A DNA stretch of 64,000 nucleotides from Moringa oleifera (GCA_021397835.1 JAJFZO010000724.1:1153001-1217000); one strand, 5' to 3'. Shown: positions 12,441 to 25,953, numbered from the stretch's first letter. Numbers and translations: made by a program. The notes: generated by a model from the sequence alone, not told the origin.

Positions 12441-12854
12441 TAAAAGTAATGCATCATTTACCTCATCTGTTACAATATTTACAATATCATTTTTATTCTC
12501 ACATTTTGCTTTAGTGATTGACAATCTTTCTTCATGTGGCCATTTTCCTTACAATTTCAGTATTCTAAATTTCTTCTATATCTAGATTTACTTCTTTCAT
12601 TTGCAATTAAAATTTCTATTACTTTCTCTTCTCTTATTTTTAACGTTTAAAGTAGAATTTAAAATTGATATTTCACCTAAATCGATTCTCTAAATCTCTT
12701 TTGCAAGAACTCGATCACGAACATCATTGAGGTTCGGTTTTGAACTCCCAACAGAATTGCTAATCACTGTTCTCATGGACTCTCAACTATTTGGCAGTGA
12801 TGCCAAAAGTATCAAGGCACATACCTCATCATCAAAGTCAATCTCAACAGAAGA

Positions 12855-13255
12855 TAATTAATTGACAATAGTATTAAACTCATTAAGATGAGTTGCCACA
12901 GAATTACCTTCACCTATTTTCAAGTGAAATAGCTTCTTCATGAGAAAAATTTTGTTGTTTGCTGAAAGTTTTTTATACATGTCAAATAACACCTTCATTA
13001 GGCTTGTAGTTGTTTTTTCCTTTATCATATTGTGAGCAATATTGTTTGACAGTCTCAGCCGGATTACCCTTAGCACCTATCTATCAAAGAGATCCCAATC
13101 GGTTTCTCGAATCTTTTTAGGCTTTTGACTCCAAAGTAGTTCATGCAGCTTTTTTTCATACAGATAATCCTCGATTTGCATTCTCCAGAAGGTATAATCT
13201 GTACCATCAAACTTAATGTTTCCATGTGATAAGTTTTTTCCGCTACCCATTACTT
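12855..13255 (-). pseudogene. copia element 2 gag remnant
   Basis: Two adjoining frames on the minus strand give KFDGTDYTFWRMQIEDYLY, LHELLWSQKPKK, then TTTSLMKVLFDMYKKLSANN and LKIGEGNSVATHLNEFNTI, the usual copia gag order. A stop lies between the two parts at about 13077. A zinc-knuckle region should follow around 12500-12600 but is too decayed to read. Confidence 0.8.
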
Positions 13256-13287
13256 TCAATCTCAAAACTTGGAGCTTTGATACCAAT

Positions 13288-13665
13288 TGTTGAAAATTTG
13301 ACAACCAAATCCTTAGTTGATAGATCAAATATCAAATTCTTAAAACTCAAAAACAATAATAATATAAGTAAGAAGAAATTAAACAATCACAAGAACACAA
13401 AATTTAGAGTGGTTTACCCCTCAATTGAGAGTTACATCCACTTTGCAACCACTACAGGAAACTTTTTCACTATATTACAAGAGAGATAATTGTTTTTTTA
13501 ACCCCTTTTGTATTGTAATAAAGCCCTAAAACTCTCTTTTAGTTACTCTATTATGTTTACATGGGTAGGAATCCTCTTTTTATATAATAAAACTCAAAGC
13601 TAATAGTATATACGTGAAAACCCTAATATATCTTTAGGTAAATTTGTCTTCACATATACTCAACA
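13288..13665 (-). repeat. 5' LTR of copia element 2
   Basis: 378 bp, from TGTTGAAAATTTG to ATACTCAACA on the plus strand, directly beside the tRNA-Met-type primer-binding site at 13274-13287. Confidence 0.87.
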
Positions 13666-14140
13666 GAACTCAATACAAATGTTTCTTATAGTGAACAAAC
13701 CCAACTGGCTAAACTCGGAGCAGTGGTCAGGGATGCTCAAGGTCAAGTACTCTTTGTGCTGTTACTAATACAAATGGGGTTCGATCTCCTTTACAAGGTG
13801 AACTGATGGCCATCCAATATGAAATGGAGAAAATTTTGATCTATGCTGACACACATCTGGTTGTAGAAAGTGATTGTTTACAAGTTATTTAAGAAATCCA
13901 GTTGGGTGATCAATCAATGCATGATTAAGGAAATATATAAGCATGGATGTTAGAGATTTAGGTTTCAATTTTCCTTCTTGCTCTTTTATCCATATAAGTA
14001 GACAAGCCAATGACTTAGCACATATTTTAGCTCATCTTCCAATTAAGTTAGGAGAGGAAACTATATCGTGCACTCCCTACCACCCAACTTATGTAATCTT
14101 AATAAAGATAAACGCCCTTTTCATAAAAAATTAAAAAAAA
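13666..14140 (+). mobile_element. LINE remnant, right part (RNase H and 3' end)
   Basis: Continuation of the LINE interrupted at 8921. The reading frame resumes with LNT, then AKLGAVVRDAQGQVL (about 13710-13755), a degraded middle part with LVVESDCLQVI (about 13857-13890), and SCSFIHISRQANDLAHILAH (about 13978-14037), the end of the RVT_3/RNase H-like domain. After the stop there is a short 3' region with AATAAAG and A-rich tracts at about 14125-14140, as expected of a LINE tail. I could not find the target duplication. Confidence 0.8.
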
Positions 14141-15760
14141 AGGGGAAAAAATCATCATAGTAGATTTCTTTTTTAATATTTACCTTAAATATTTTTACAA
14201 ATTTTTAAAAAAGGGCTGGGCTCATATAATTAGCAGGCCATGATGAAGAGGGCCCCTATTTGTCCATTAATGGGACTGTCCGCCTAACTAGCTATTTATG
14301 ACCCTTCCTAACCCATTGGAGAAACCGCCCTGCCTCACCGAACTTCAAAATTACATATTTGTCACCCATGATCTTCTTCAATCATATCTCAATCAAAAAT
14401 TTACTTTTAAAAAAATTTATAATAACATTAAAAAATTTATAAACATAAAATAAAATAAAAATAATGTCTATGACTTTTGTTAGACCCAAATGCTAATGTT
14501 AGATTTTGTTTGAAAGAAATCATTCTATGCATGCTTTCCCGACATTTCAATTTTTAGCAATATCATCGTGTGTGCAGCATAATTTTGTAAGTCACTTTTA
14601 CTACCACACAAATTTGGTTAATTTTGTATGGCTCATTGAATAAGTCTGGGCCCTTATGAACCTCAAAAGGCAAATGCAATTTATAGCTATGGGGCACAGC
14701 ATGTGAGGTAGGAAATTGTCCACAAATAAGACTACCCCCTTTATCACCCAACCCTAATTCCTATTTTTGTATTTACCAATCAATTTTGGAAGTTCAGTAT
14801 AAATGTATGAATTAATCTATATCTCTCCTTTTATCATTATCATATTTGATTAGAAATAAAACACATTTTTTAATTAAATTATTGGATGTCTTCCTCCTCT
14901 AAATTAGTATTTTTTTCCATTTTTTTTAAATTAATGGCAAATGTTGTTTTTTTTTTAAATACTTTAAATTAGTTTACGGTATTTCATATTTTGGTATTAT
15001 TTTAATTTGGGAAAGCAAGAATTAACATATTGTATTATAGCATTTATTGTACAAGAGACTAAATTAGTTAGTTAGTTAGGTGTACAGCAGGTACGTGATC
15101 TACTGGGATGAAATGATTTTGATTTAATATATATTTTATGAGAAATAAAATTTTATTTATAAGTTAATTTTTATTTAAAATAAAAATATTAATGCAATTT
15201 TTAAATTTTATTAATTAATGATATTTAATATTTTGTTAACTAATACAATATTATTTTGATTGACCTCATACAGTACATGTGATTTATTTTTAATTATTTT
15301 TGTTACTAATTTTTTATAATTATAAAATATATCTATAAATATAATAAAAGATTATACTATTTAATGATATAATTCATGAAAGTGAGCAGGTGAGTAAGAA
15401 TCACTTGGACTTAAAATTGGTGAGAAATTTAGTTCTCATTAGGTTGCAGTTTTTTGTGAAGTTCAAACTGTGGCAACAGGTAGAACATGTGAACCGGTGG
15501 CCCCTAATTTTCAATTTCTTTTCTAGAAAAATCTTGCCTTTCTTAAGTTTGGGAAGTTCTTTCTCTGCCAACCAATATCCAAGAAGGCTGTCTGACCTAT
15601 GGCTACGACCCCATAGACAATTTCAATTTAGAAGTACCCTATTATTCACAATTAGAATTTTTGACTTTCAAACTTAATTGCCACATTGTTCCTCCTAGTT
15701 TCAAATATTGCCAATAGTTTTCAATTTTCCTGATTTCTTTTTTCTGTGTTTCCCGTTGTT
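14141..15760. other. Intergenic and upstream region of the lipid phosphatase gene
   Basis: Mostly AT-rich DNA with no coding similarity. Contains (TTAG)n-like GTTAGTTAGTTAGG near 15068-15081 and poly-T runs. The last few hundred bases presumably hold the promoter of the gene starting at 15818, but no convincing core element could be chosen. Confidence 0.45.
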
Positions 15761-15817
15761 TTTCTCTTGATCCCTCTTCCTTTGAAGAGGAAATAGAAGA
15801 GAGGGCAAGAGAGGAGA

Positions 15818-18800
15818 ATGGAGAGTATTGCAGCGTGGCAAGGGGTGACCTTGTGTGGAATCGTGTCATGGATTCTGGTAGCTTCTTGGCTCGACGTAAC
15901 CCAGAAGCTTAGATGTTTGCTGCAACCTTCTGTGACTCACTATGTCATCGTTGGCACTCCTCTCCTGCTCAAGATCCAGGTATTGAACCAAAATAACCAA
16001 TACCCTTATCTCCGTTTTTGTTGTACGCTTAGCTTTCTGGCTTGTCCGGTGATTCTTTTAAGTCTATTTGAGTGCTCTTCTGTTTTGTTTTTGATAAGCT
16101 TTTTATGGAAATTTGGCAGAAATATCAGCATAGGATCTGGGATGCTCTCTTCTCTGGGCTCTCCTGCATTGTTTCTGTGCCCTTTTACACTGCTTTTCTG
16201 CCACTGCTCTTCTGGGTTTGTTCTCTATCTCTCTAATGGTTTAGTCAATGGTGCATTATTAGCTATGATTTGGACATAATTCTGGCATCAGCATTTGAAG
16301 TATCTTGACTGACTGTTTTTGGATAATGTTTTAGAGTGGACATGGCAAATTGGCTAGGCAGATGACCCTTTTGATGGCTTTCTGTGATTATTTAGGGAAC
16401 TGTTTAAAGGTATTGTCCACTGTGTTTGATGGTTTATCACGTTCTCTCTTTACAAAGCAAGTGAGATACTCCTAAGCCTTGTTTTTTGGATTCCAATTTG
16501 GTGATTTTTGTGTTCTTATAGGATGTGGTATCAGCCCCTAGACCAAGTTGCCCACCTGTTAGGAGGATAACAGCTACAAAGGACGAGGAAGAAAATGCAA
16601 TGGAATATGGATTGCCTTCTTCCCATACTCTTAACACAGTTTGCTTATCAGGGTATGTTATTGATAATTCCTCTGCATGTTTATGCATCCATGAACACAA
16701 AGTACACATTTTAATGCCCATGGAATTTGGCAATATAATAGAATTCAACTCAACTCAGTCTTGGTTCCAAACTAAGAGTTTCATGTAGCGGAGCCCAACT
16801 AGGTTGGGATTGAATGCCGAGTTGACTTGAGTTGCAATTGCTGAATTTGATGAGCATTTTATTATGTTAATATGTCTTGATTCTTTGGGGCATATACACA
16901 TTGACACATGTCCCAAATGCGGTGCTTATGAACATTTAGTGTGATATGTCAAGGAACCAGAAAGTCTCGCATGCCAGCAGACTCCAAGGGCTATGGTGTA
17001 TGCTTCTTTTTCTATCCACTAGTTCTCAAATGGTGTAAAGCTTATGATCCAGAACAGATCAAGGTTCTTATTGTGATCACAAATTGACTAAGGATAACTT
17101 TTTCTAAAACTTATTGTTAAACTATTACTAGGTTTTTCACGACTTTATGCTCTATAGTCACATGTCAAACACTCTATCTTGCACCATAATGTCACAGAAT
17201 CTTCATGTCTAAACTAATCATATCCTTTTCCACCGGTCATTTTTCAGATTTCTATTACACTATGTGTCATCATACTCTCAAACTGAAAATATATCCACGG
17301 TATTGGTGGGATTTGCAGTTGTTTGCTTGCTTGTGGGCCTTATTGGTTTGGGTGAGTTCAATTTTGTATAAGTTGTTCGTAGCATTATTAGCTTTCCTTT
17401 CCATAACTTTGTAAACTGACATTAGATTTCCTTCCTAGGAAGAATTTATCTTGGCATGCACAGTTTGGTTGATGTCATTGGTGGTCTTGCTCTTGGATTG
17501 GTGATCCTTGCATTTTGGCTTGCAGTATATGAATATGTTGACAGTTTCGTAGTCTCCGGACAAAATGGTACGTATACTCATGGGTATGTCCATGATCTTA
17601 AGCTTCCAATGACTTGATCTTGGTGGTCCTTTTTTACTCCTGCTAATGTCATCAAAGTCACTTACATAACTATAACGCCATAGAGGAGAGAATCTTCAAA
17701 GTGCTTTAAGTAAAGTAGCCAAATAACTACATGAGACTCCTTGAGGGCTAATGTGAATTCCTAGGAGAGCCCAACATCTTGAAGTTTTGCTAGCAAGCCA
17801 AGAAAGACAATTCAAGCATATGTGATCACATATTCACTTATATCTCAGGAGGAAGATATTGCAGAATTTGACTGTCTGTTAAAGGCTAATAATCCTAAAC
17901 CAAGCTAATTGTACTTGCCTTGATAACTAAAATCAGGCATAGAATTCATCTGATAGGGGCCAGACTTGAAATATGATATCTATAAAAATGTGCCTCATAA
18001 ATAGAAAAAAGTCCCCAGTTTTGCACTTAAGATTAACTTAAGCATGTGTTGTTAAACAAGATGTAGCAGGGTTTCTTTTTGATTAGGAAAACTGCTTCCA
18101 TCTCCAGGACCAGAGCGTGAAACCCATTAAAAAATAAAAATAAAACAAAATGAAACATATAGTGCTATTGACAGTAGAAGATGCTCCTTCATGTAAGTAC
18201 AGGGATATTACCTTTCCATTTAGATGATCAGAAATGTACGTCCTTTGATCAGAAGGGATGCCTGTCTCTTTCTCACTCACTTTCCTCCTGATAGATATTG
18301 CTGGTAAATATTGGTATGCAATTTTCAAGCATTCAAAGTCTGATTGGTCTTATTATGTGTATTCTTTACTCTTAAGCTAATGATAGATCTGAAGTCTGCT
18401 TCTAATTACAGCAAAACTGTGAAGTCACAAATGCTATTGGACTTCTGTCAAATGCTTATTTTTTTGTTTGATAAAAGGTGTATTCTTGTTGGTTTGGATG
18501 TGTAAATTTCTCATGATCTAGCAACTGAAATTGAGCTTCAAAGTGTGGCAAGTTTGCTATTTTTGCTTCTCATCTTTGAGCTATTGCTGTTGTAGTTACA
18601 ACCTTTTGGGCTGCACTCAGCTTTTTGTTACTCTTTGCTTATCCGACTCCTGAACTTCCAACTCCAAGCTTTGAGTACCACACAGCATTCAATGGTGTTG
18701 CATTGGGAATTGTAAGCAACTATTTTCCTTTATCTGAAATAAAAGTAATGCTTGGTATGACTTCATTATAGTTTATAGAAAACAAAAATAGGAGCCTGAA

Positions 18801-21800
18801 AGTTTATTAATTATAAGACTTATTAGTTTATAACTTTCTTTAGAATCTGCTTGCGAAGAAAGAACTCTACTCGCAAAGAAAGAACTTAAAGCATTTATGA
18901 TTTCGGTATGACAACTGAACTGTGTAACATATCAAGTCATAGTGAACTTCTCTAGTAAAATGAATAAAAGAAAATGAATGTCACATTTTATCTGGTGATC
19001 TTGAAGTTATGGTTTAATGTCTGTTTACTTTAAGGACGGGACTGGAGATGATTATAAACGTTGAGCCCTTAAAAGTTCAATGTCAAACACCTAAGTGGGT
19101 GTAGTGCACTGGTTAAGGATGAACAAAAGGCTGAAACAGGCCAGTGTTCGGTTCCCCACTGAAGCACAACCCTACCTGGAAACGGGGCTTGTACCTAGCA
19201 CACCTCGGGTCCCATGGATTAGTTGGTAGGATCAGAGTGGAAGAAAGGTGGAGGGAATTCTGGCTGATACCATGGTTATTAAAAAAAGAAAGTTCAATGT
19301 CAAACTCTATAATTCAATCCATTGATACCATCTTTTGTTTAAGATATATGTTAAATGGTTAAAGAAACAAAGCACAAATGTTAACATTTTTTAGTTTTAT
19401 GTATATGAATTAAGTACTAAAATCTTATTCTAATAAATAATATTATGAAAGAATTTTCCTGAAACTTAAATAGTTATTTGATACAAGAGTTATCAATTAT
19501 TCATTAAGGAGGATGTCTAGATCCTGAAAGATTATTGATTATAAGAGAGTATTAGTAAGTATCAATATTGACATCATTTGTAACATAACTAGAGAAAAAT
19601 TCAATGTTACTTGATGGAACAACACTAGGATAGAGGATGGAGATTTGAAGGTCTTCTTTTGGTCATAATAAAATATCGACAAGAACTTTGCAGAACTTAA
19701 AAGACCTTCGTAGGAGAAAATGGCTGTAAGAACAAGAGAAATGCCTGCTCTTTGGTTGCATCTTTGAGAAAGACTAATGCTAGGAACTGCTGAGCTTGAG
19801 ATACGAGGGTACAATGTGCGTTGGCCTTGAAAACTTATGTTGCAATCTGAACTTAGCAGTATTCTCTTGTGTATGGCTAGGTATGTGTTCTAAGTTGGGT
19901 ACTTAGGAAATAGTACAATTCGGTGGCTTTGTGCTGGCAAACATAAAGTTTGATACATAAAAGTCATTCATGTGCTCAATATGGTTGAATGGACTGCTAT
20001 TTTTACAGTTAATCAATCATGATGCGTCTAGCTCATAACAAATCAAGTTTAGTGGAAAATTAAACTTTACAGGTCGAAAAGGCCTTCACACTAAGGTTTA
20101 TCCTTAGGATGATTCTCCTGAGCAACCTGCTGCAGGTTTCATATGTCCTAGTTTATATCTTTTTGATTTGTTTCTAATTATGAAACACTAAGGAGCCTGA
20201 TAGTTTGTTCTGAAAATAAATTTACAGCAGAGGCCATAGATTCATGTTATAGAATTCAGATAAAAGGGGTAGGACAGCCTGACTGAAATCATAGAATGTT
20301 GGTGTCTCCTTATGTCAGTAATCAACTTTTGATAAAAGTTGGTCTGCTTTTGATGCAAAAACTGAACAGTATAAGATACTATAATCTTTCTACCTCACAA
20401 GTTATCTACTTAAGTGTATTTCATCTGTTACATGCTATTGAAAGTGTGGTTCAACAAATTCATTGTTGTATATCTTATTGAAGTTTATTGAAATAATATC
20501 AAAAGCCTTTCCAAGTTGAAGTTGTATCTACACAAGTAAAATTATCATAGGAAATAACATCAGTAGTTTGGAAATAACTTTACCTTGAAATGATAAAATT
20601 GTTACTATGTGGAGAAAAGACAATATAAGCCTTAATTAGTCCCAAGATGGATCCTGCCAGTGCCTGACAATAGTTTTAGTGTGGATCGAAATGTATCTTA
20701 TGATAAACTAAATGGAAAAAAAAGTGCTAGAAGTATTTCACATGGAGGAAGAAACTATAGAGGTTGAAAGTTGATGTTGTTGTTATTTCAGTAGGACATC
20801 CTGTTTTATTTTCTTCTGGTTGGAGGAGTGAAGGGCCGCTATATCTTTAAGGAATTTCTTGGCATCAAGAAGAGTTATAACTTACTGGGATGAATATGTT
20901 GCATGTCGCAAAAATACTGGAAGGCTGTGCTTGGAGTAGATTTCTTTAACTGCAGGGTGAGAGAATAAATTAACAGTGAAACAGTAGAATAGCAAAAATA
21001 AGAGATATAAAACATCTGAAGTAGCAGTGTTGATTAATTCATGCATTATTTAATTGTGACCAATACAGGATCTGAAACTAGAGGGCATGGCAAAAGTCAA
21101 GAAGTGAATAATGTCTGCTGGTCCTCTTCATGAGAGAGCAGTATAAGTGCTAAACGACTAAACTTGCCTAGAAACTGCCCCTACTTTGTTGCTGCAATTC
21201 GGAATGAAATCTCCTACTAACATTTTTAGTTATTCTCTCTCTTCAGCCTAGATCTAGCTGCAGAACCTCAATTCTCAGATGTGAGGTGTTTTCAGTTCTG
21301 AATCTGATTACACCTACCTTCTCCTGTCTCACCCCTTCAATCTGGGTTAATACTTCTAATGGTTTAATATTGTTTAAGGAAATCCTTCTAGGTGTAGGAT
21401 GGTTGCAGATTCAGGATCTAGGTTGAAGGATGACCTTTTCCGGTAGTGGGAATTTCCTATGCGACTAGCAAAAATAAAATAAAAAACGAGACCCTTAATT
21501 TATTGCATCTCTCTGAACTTTGGTAAATACTTCCTATTAGTTCTAACTTGTGAAGCAACTGATTATTCATTTTGAGGGAATATTTTAGTCAAAGCCATAC
21601 ATTATAACAAAACATCATATATCTTTAGTTTGTGATTACTGAATGTTTGTGGTTTCTCGAGATTTTCATATTCTAAAATGGTAATGTTATCCAGGTAGCA
21701 GGAGTCCAGCAAACATACAACCAATTCCACCATGAAGCAGTTCCACGGATCTTTACTCCGCAACTTAGAATCCCTGCATTTATGGGGAGAATGCTTGTAG

Positions 21801-22105
21801 GCATACCTACGATACTTGTTGTGAAGTTCTGTAGCAAAGCTCTGGCGAAATGGACTCTTCCTGTTGTATCAAACATGTTGGGCATCCGCATAAAATCAAC
21901 CAGATATATCCCAGCGCTTAATGGATCAGTTACTGGGACGAAATCAAATGAAATGAAGCAATCAAGCTATCTCCAGAAGACGTTTAATTTCTTTCACAAG
22001 GATTCATTTGATGTTGATACAGGCATTAGATTCTTCCAGTATGCTGGTCTTGCTTGGTCGGTGGTAGATCTAGTTCCTTCTCTTTTCTCTTACCTGAGCT
22101 TATAA
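15818..22105 (+). CDS. LPPD: Lipid phosphate phosphatase delta / sphingoid-base-1-phosphate phosphatase
   Basis: PAP2-superfamily enzyme. The Arabidopsis relative (SPP1/LPPD) dephosphorylates long-chain base 1-phosphates at the ER and affects ABA/stomatal responses. Eight exons: 15818-15979, 16120-16215, 16335-16409, 16522-16652, 17248-17351, 17439-17567, 18596-18711, 21695-22105; all phases join to give 407 residues plus stop, close to the Arabidopsis length. Catalytic motifs are KDVVSAPRP (residues 111-119), PSSH (143-146) and GRIYLGMHSLVD (190-201), with R118, H146, R191, H197 and D201 in the expected places; G replaces the usual S before R191. Several hydrophobic stretches fit a multi-pass membrane protein (e.g. 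residues 73-87, 172-189 and 202-216). The ATG follows a purine-rich leader (GAGAATGG). The last intron is about 3 kb and carries a SINE. The gene converges on the PP2A gene. Confidence 0.95.
19072..19305 (+). mobile_element. SINE with perfect 17-bp target duplication, in intron 7 of LPPD
   Basis: A body of about 200 bp (19089-19288) is flanked by perfect direct repeats AAAGTTCAATGTCAAAC at 19072-19088 and 19289-19305. Near its 5' end are RNA polymerase III-type internal promoter boxes: an A-box-like TAGTGCACTGG (19102-19112) and, 34 nt later, a B-box-like GTTCGGTTCC (19146-19155). The 3' end is A-rich (AAAAAAAG, 19281-19288). tRNA-like head, A-rich tail and long target duplication together define a tRNA-derived SINE in the same orientation as the host gene. 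I do not recognise the family. The perfect duplication suggests a fairly recent insertion. Confidence 0.88.
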
Positions 22106-23064
22106 AATTTGACGTATGCATTGGCAAGTTTTGGTGGGGGATATGCTATGTATTTATTTTATAGGGCATATATTTTTGTTTAGTGGAAAACCTGTCCTCT
22201 TTTTTCCTTTTTGAACAATTTCTGGTATGAAAATTTATTGTATGATTGTGAGTATTGATTCAACTTGCATCAGCAAAAGCAAGAAGAAATTGAAACCTTT
22301 TTCTGACTCAATGTAGCAAATAAATATTCTCTTCAAAGTATGAGTTAATGTATCTGATGACAATGTAGTTATGATTTTCCCATCTCTGTTGTCAGCCATT
22401 CTTTGGATCTCTCCCGTTGGCTCCAATTTTGTTTCTCTTAAATATTTATAGTTGGAGGTTAAAGCTATGGCTGCAGCATTGCCATGGTAATTGCATTCAT
22501 GCTTTCTAGTCAGTTTCAAAGTCCTTGCCCTTCATTTTCCTGTTGACTCATGAGTGGCATATTGCATATGCAGATCCAAGCAAGATAACATGTCTAATGA
22601 ATCAAACATGAAGCAATCAGGAAGTGGTTACAACAAAATCATTTAGAAGATGCTATTTAAAATCAGATCCATCATCATCATCATTCCAATAATTATATGC
22701 TGAGGAAAAGCCACGTAAAGCACCCAATTGTGATAAAAATATCTTTTCCCAAGACCCAAAAGGGAAAAGATAAGAAAGACACCAAAAATCAAAATAAAAT
22801 TAGAATATCTACACATCAACACATTCTGAAGTTGTCGGTCTGATTCTGACATCAGCTATGCAAGCTCTCTGCAGAAATCCACCAAGCTTTCTACAGTATG
22901 CCAAATCACAGCAAATCCTCTTCGCCTATTATACATGTATTAGAAACAACTTGACCTTAACCAGACAACTTCCTGCTGAAAGATCAAGAGCCACCTGAAA
23001 AGCCAGGAATGGGGGGGGGGGGTAGAGGATGATGGGGAGAGAAGTGGCCGAGAAGGCAACCACT
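22106..23064. other. 3' regions of two convergent genes
   Basis: 959 bp between the LPPD stop and the PP2A stop. It should hold the 3' UTR of LPPD (plus strand, left) and of the PP2A gene (minus strand, right). A run of 12 G lies at 23011-23022. No additional gene is seen; the small open frames show no similarity. Poly(A) signals could not be chosen with confidence. Confidence 0.6.
23011..23022. repeat. G12 homopolymer
   Basis: Twelve consecutive G in the presumed 3' UTR of the PP2A gene (C12 in the transcript). Confidence 0.9.
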
Positions 23065-25910
23065 TCACAGGAAGTAGTCAGGTGTCCTCCGGGTAACATC
23101 AGGTTCTCCTCTCCTAGGAGCTGGCTCAAACTGCATCAAGGTAACACATTAACTTAATTCATTTTCATGCACATAATGCAGCAATTATCCCCAGAAAAAA
23201 AGGCACTCTACTTAGAACTTTTCATGCATTAAATGGAAAAACAGAAACTGGGGATGGTGGTGAGAGAGAGACCTGAATGAATGTGTGGTTCTTGCAGTCA
23301 TCAACTTCCAAAATCGAAGCCATGTTTCCACAGCGGTAACAATAATTAGGCGCACTGAATATGGTAACCACCTTTTGTTCCTGTCCAGGAAAACACTCTC
23401 ATGTTCAGAATCCAGAACCCAGTTATACTGAACATGTAAGCAAAGCTATAGCTTATCTAAAGATAGCATTACATGTGCCCAGTTAAATCCATCCATAACC
23501 AGCTGATGAGCTCTAGCAATCAATTTCAAATTGTTTGTGTGGTTGAATTGTTCAGATATATCCTGCAAAAGTAGAGCAACAAATAGATTAGGAAAACATA
23601 AAGGAAGGGGCAGAAGAGAAAGTGATATTGACAGCGTCAGAGCTTAACAATAGTTACCTGGCCAAAAGTATATCCAGCACCACGAGGTGATATCCCCCAA
23701 CCACATCTATCATCTGGGTCAGACCACAATAAATCACACATAGGCCCTTCATGAGGAACTTCTTGAACACGATCGAAATTCCTTATATTGTCTAGGGTTT
23801 CAATTGAAGGGGACAATCCACCATGCAGACAAAATATTTCTGACTCGACCTGCAAAGAGTAAAATAAGAAAGGTAATATACTTATGAGCAGCAAACAACA
23901 ATCAAACCTTTATACCACATGACCTTCACTTCATAAGGCAAACCTATAGCTAAATAAGGAATTTCACCATTCACCAGTGTAACCACTCATTGCAATTGGG
24001 ATGATTAAAAAGATGATAAGCCTATATCATCAGCGCAGCCTTCCAGATATGAACAACAAATTGATAATAAAGTCGTCTACTTCTCCTCCCCTCTTTGCCA
24101 AAGAAAAACGCATTTTTCTTCAATATTAACTAGGGGATATGTTATCAGCAGTACATCAATACTTGTATACCCAAACAACATGTTTAGAGACTTTAATAAG
24201 CAGTATTCTTATTCTTTTTTTCTATTGATCAGGAAAGATATTCTTCCCGTGGACACCGACAAAGCTGAAAATTGCTTCAAGAAATATTCCTTAAAAGTTC
24301 CAATGAGTCTTCCACTGGCTTTATGCCAATACCAGCTAATATGTATTAGATACATGCAATATATTGGTAAACCAATGAGTTATACTTCTCCTTACAAGGA
24401 AGTATTATTCTTCCCATAACACATGAGAGCTCTTCATGTCTAGAAACATAGCCAATTAAAACCAAGCAACTGCTGTCAGAGGCCTAACAACTAGATCACC
24501 CAGAAAGAATCACAGATAGACATTGTAATGGGAGACAATGACAAAGCAATACATTTAAGTGCTAGCATTAATTTCATAACCAAATGAGCACTTTCAACAA
24601 AAATCAGTTAACAAAATATTATCCAATTTCTGAATATTCAAATTTAAGGCATACAAATATCCCCGTCCTAATTCTTTTCTTTCTTACAAACCCAAGTTTA
24701 TATCACTTGAAATAAAACAGCAGATACCATGTGTTGCTCATACTAACCAAGGCAGTCAATGGAAAATAATCAAAAAGGTCCGTAAAGATCTTCCAAACGT
24801 TTGCATTGCCATATCTGTAAATAAATTATAGAAGAAAGTATTGTTAACAGATTTGCCTGAGTGAAAAGCAAATACATCATTTACATGAGAGCAAAGACAT
24901 CTATCAAGCCGCCACACAGGTCCACCTGACTCAAGAATGGCATGTTACTAGTAACTCAACACATTGCCACTTTTCATCATACCAACATAGATAAGCAATC
25001 CAGATTTTCTTAGTTAGCAAATTTGATTGAAGGAAAATAAAATGAAAACAAGAAGATATTAGTTCTCGAATAACACTGACGTGTTTAGAACAGGATGAGC
25101 CATCTTATAACCATGCTGCGGCGCATCAAGAATTGCAAGTCAGATGCATATGGCACTTTTCAACTCAAATAATATAACAAGTCGCAATGGAGGAACAAAT
25201 TAAAAGAAAACATATCTTAATAACTTAAAAGATAAACAGAATAATGAAACATTAATCTGGTAATAACTGATGCATATAATGTTTCTATTAAGGCCCCTTA
25301 GACCAAGGATATGACATAAAAAAAACTCACTTTCGCAGACATTCATCATAAAATCCATAAACCTGAGTGATCTGCCAAAGAGGAAAGAGTGAAACAATGA
25401 TTAGCTCAATATTCACTGGAGAAGCGAAGGTCAAAATGTTACTTGATATGGCCACAAATTGAAGTGTAAATAGGTAAAAAGACAGCATGACATGGCTTAA
25501 TGTAGAAACAGCACCGATTATTGCTAGGAGGGACAGGAAAACTCAGGTGGAATATCTTCTAAAAAACATAGGTAGGCCAAGGAAAAGATTATGCTTACAT
25601 GATTGAATGCATGGAAAAATATTTTTCAACAAAAAGTTTATCATGACACTAATTTTCTCATCCAAGCAAACACTGGACCAGTTAGAACAATGATCCATTG
25701 TACTAAAAAAACTGAAACCAGAAGAAGGGGGGGGGGGGGGGGGGGGAAGAGTATACCTGGCGACTTTCATGATTTCCTCTAAGAATAGTAATCCGCTGTG
25801 GATAACGTACTTTCAGGGCCACTAGTAGCTGGATAACCAAGAAGATTGGTAGCATGAACATGAAACTTAGAAAACAAGGCATGTGTTTAGCAAAAGGGAG
25901 GGGGGGCACA

Positions 25911-25953
<43 letters not shown>

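Larger units (their letters stand above)
8922..13665 (-). mobile_element. Ty1/copia LTR retrotransposon inserted in the LINE
   Basis: An element of about 4.7 kb with direct LTRs at about 8922-9297 and 13288-13665. On the minus strand a primer-binding site (TGGTATCAAAGC, within 13274-13287) follows the right-hand 5' LTR, and a purine-rich tract (AAGTGGGAGAT) precedes the left-hand 3' LTR. Domains run gag, protease, integrase, RT, RNase H from right to left, all broken by stops. It sits inside the LINE RNase H coding sequence: the left flank reads ..LGSLK and the right flank continues LNT..., i.e. one interrupted frame. The left LTR terminus has lost its TG and the target duplication is unclear (AAAGT versus GAACT). 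The LTRs are more diverged than those of copia element 1, suggesting an older insertion. Confidence 0.88.

Noticed and set aside
15642..15869. Minus-strand open frame over the LPPD start
   Set aside because: Antisense of the LPPD leader and first exon; no similarity.
16437..16748. 103-codon minus-strand open frame
   Set aside because: Shadow of LPPD exon 4, which encodes the phosphatase signature on the plus strand.
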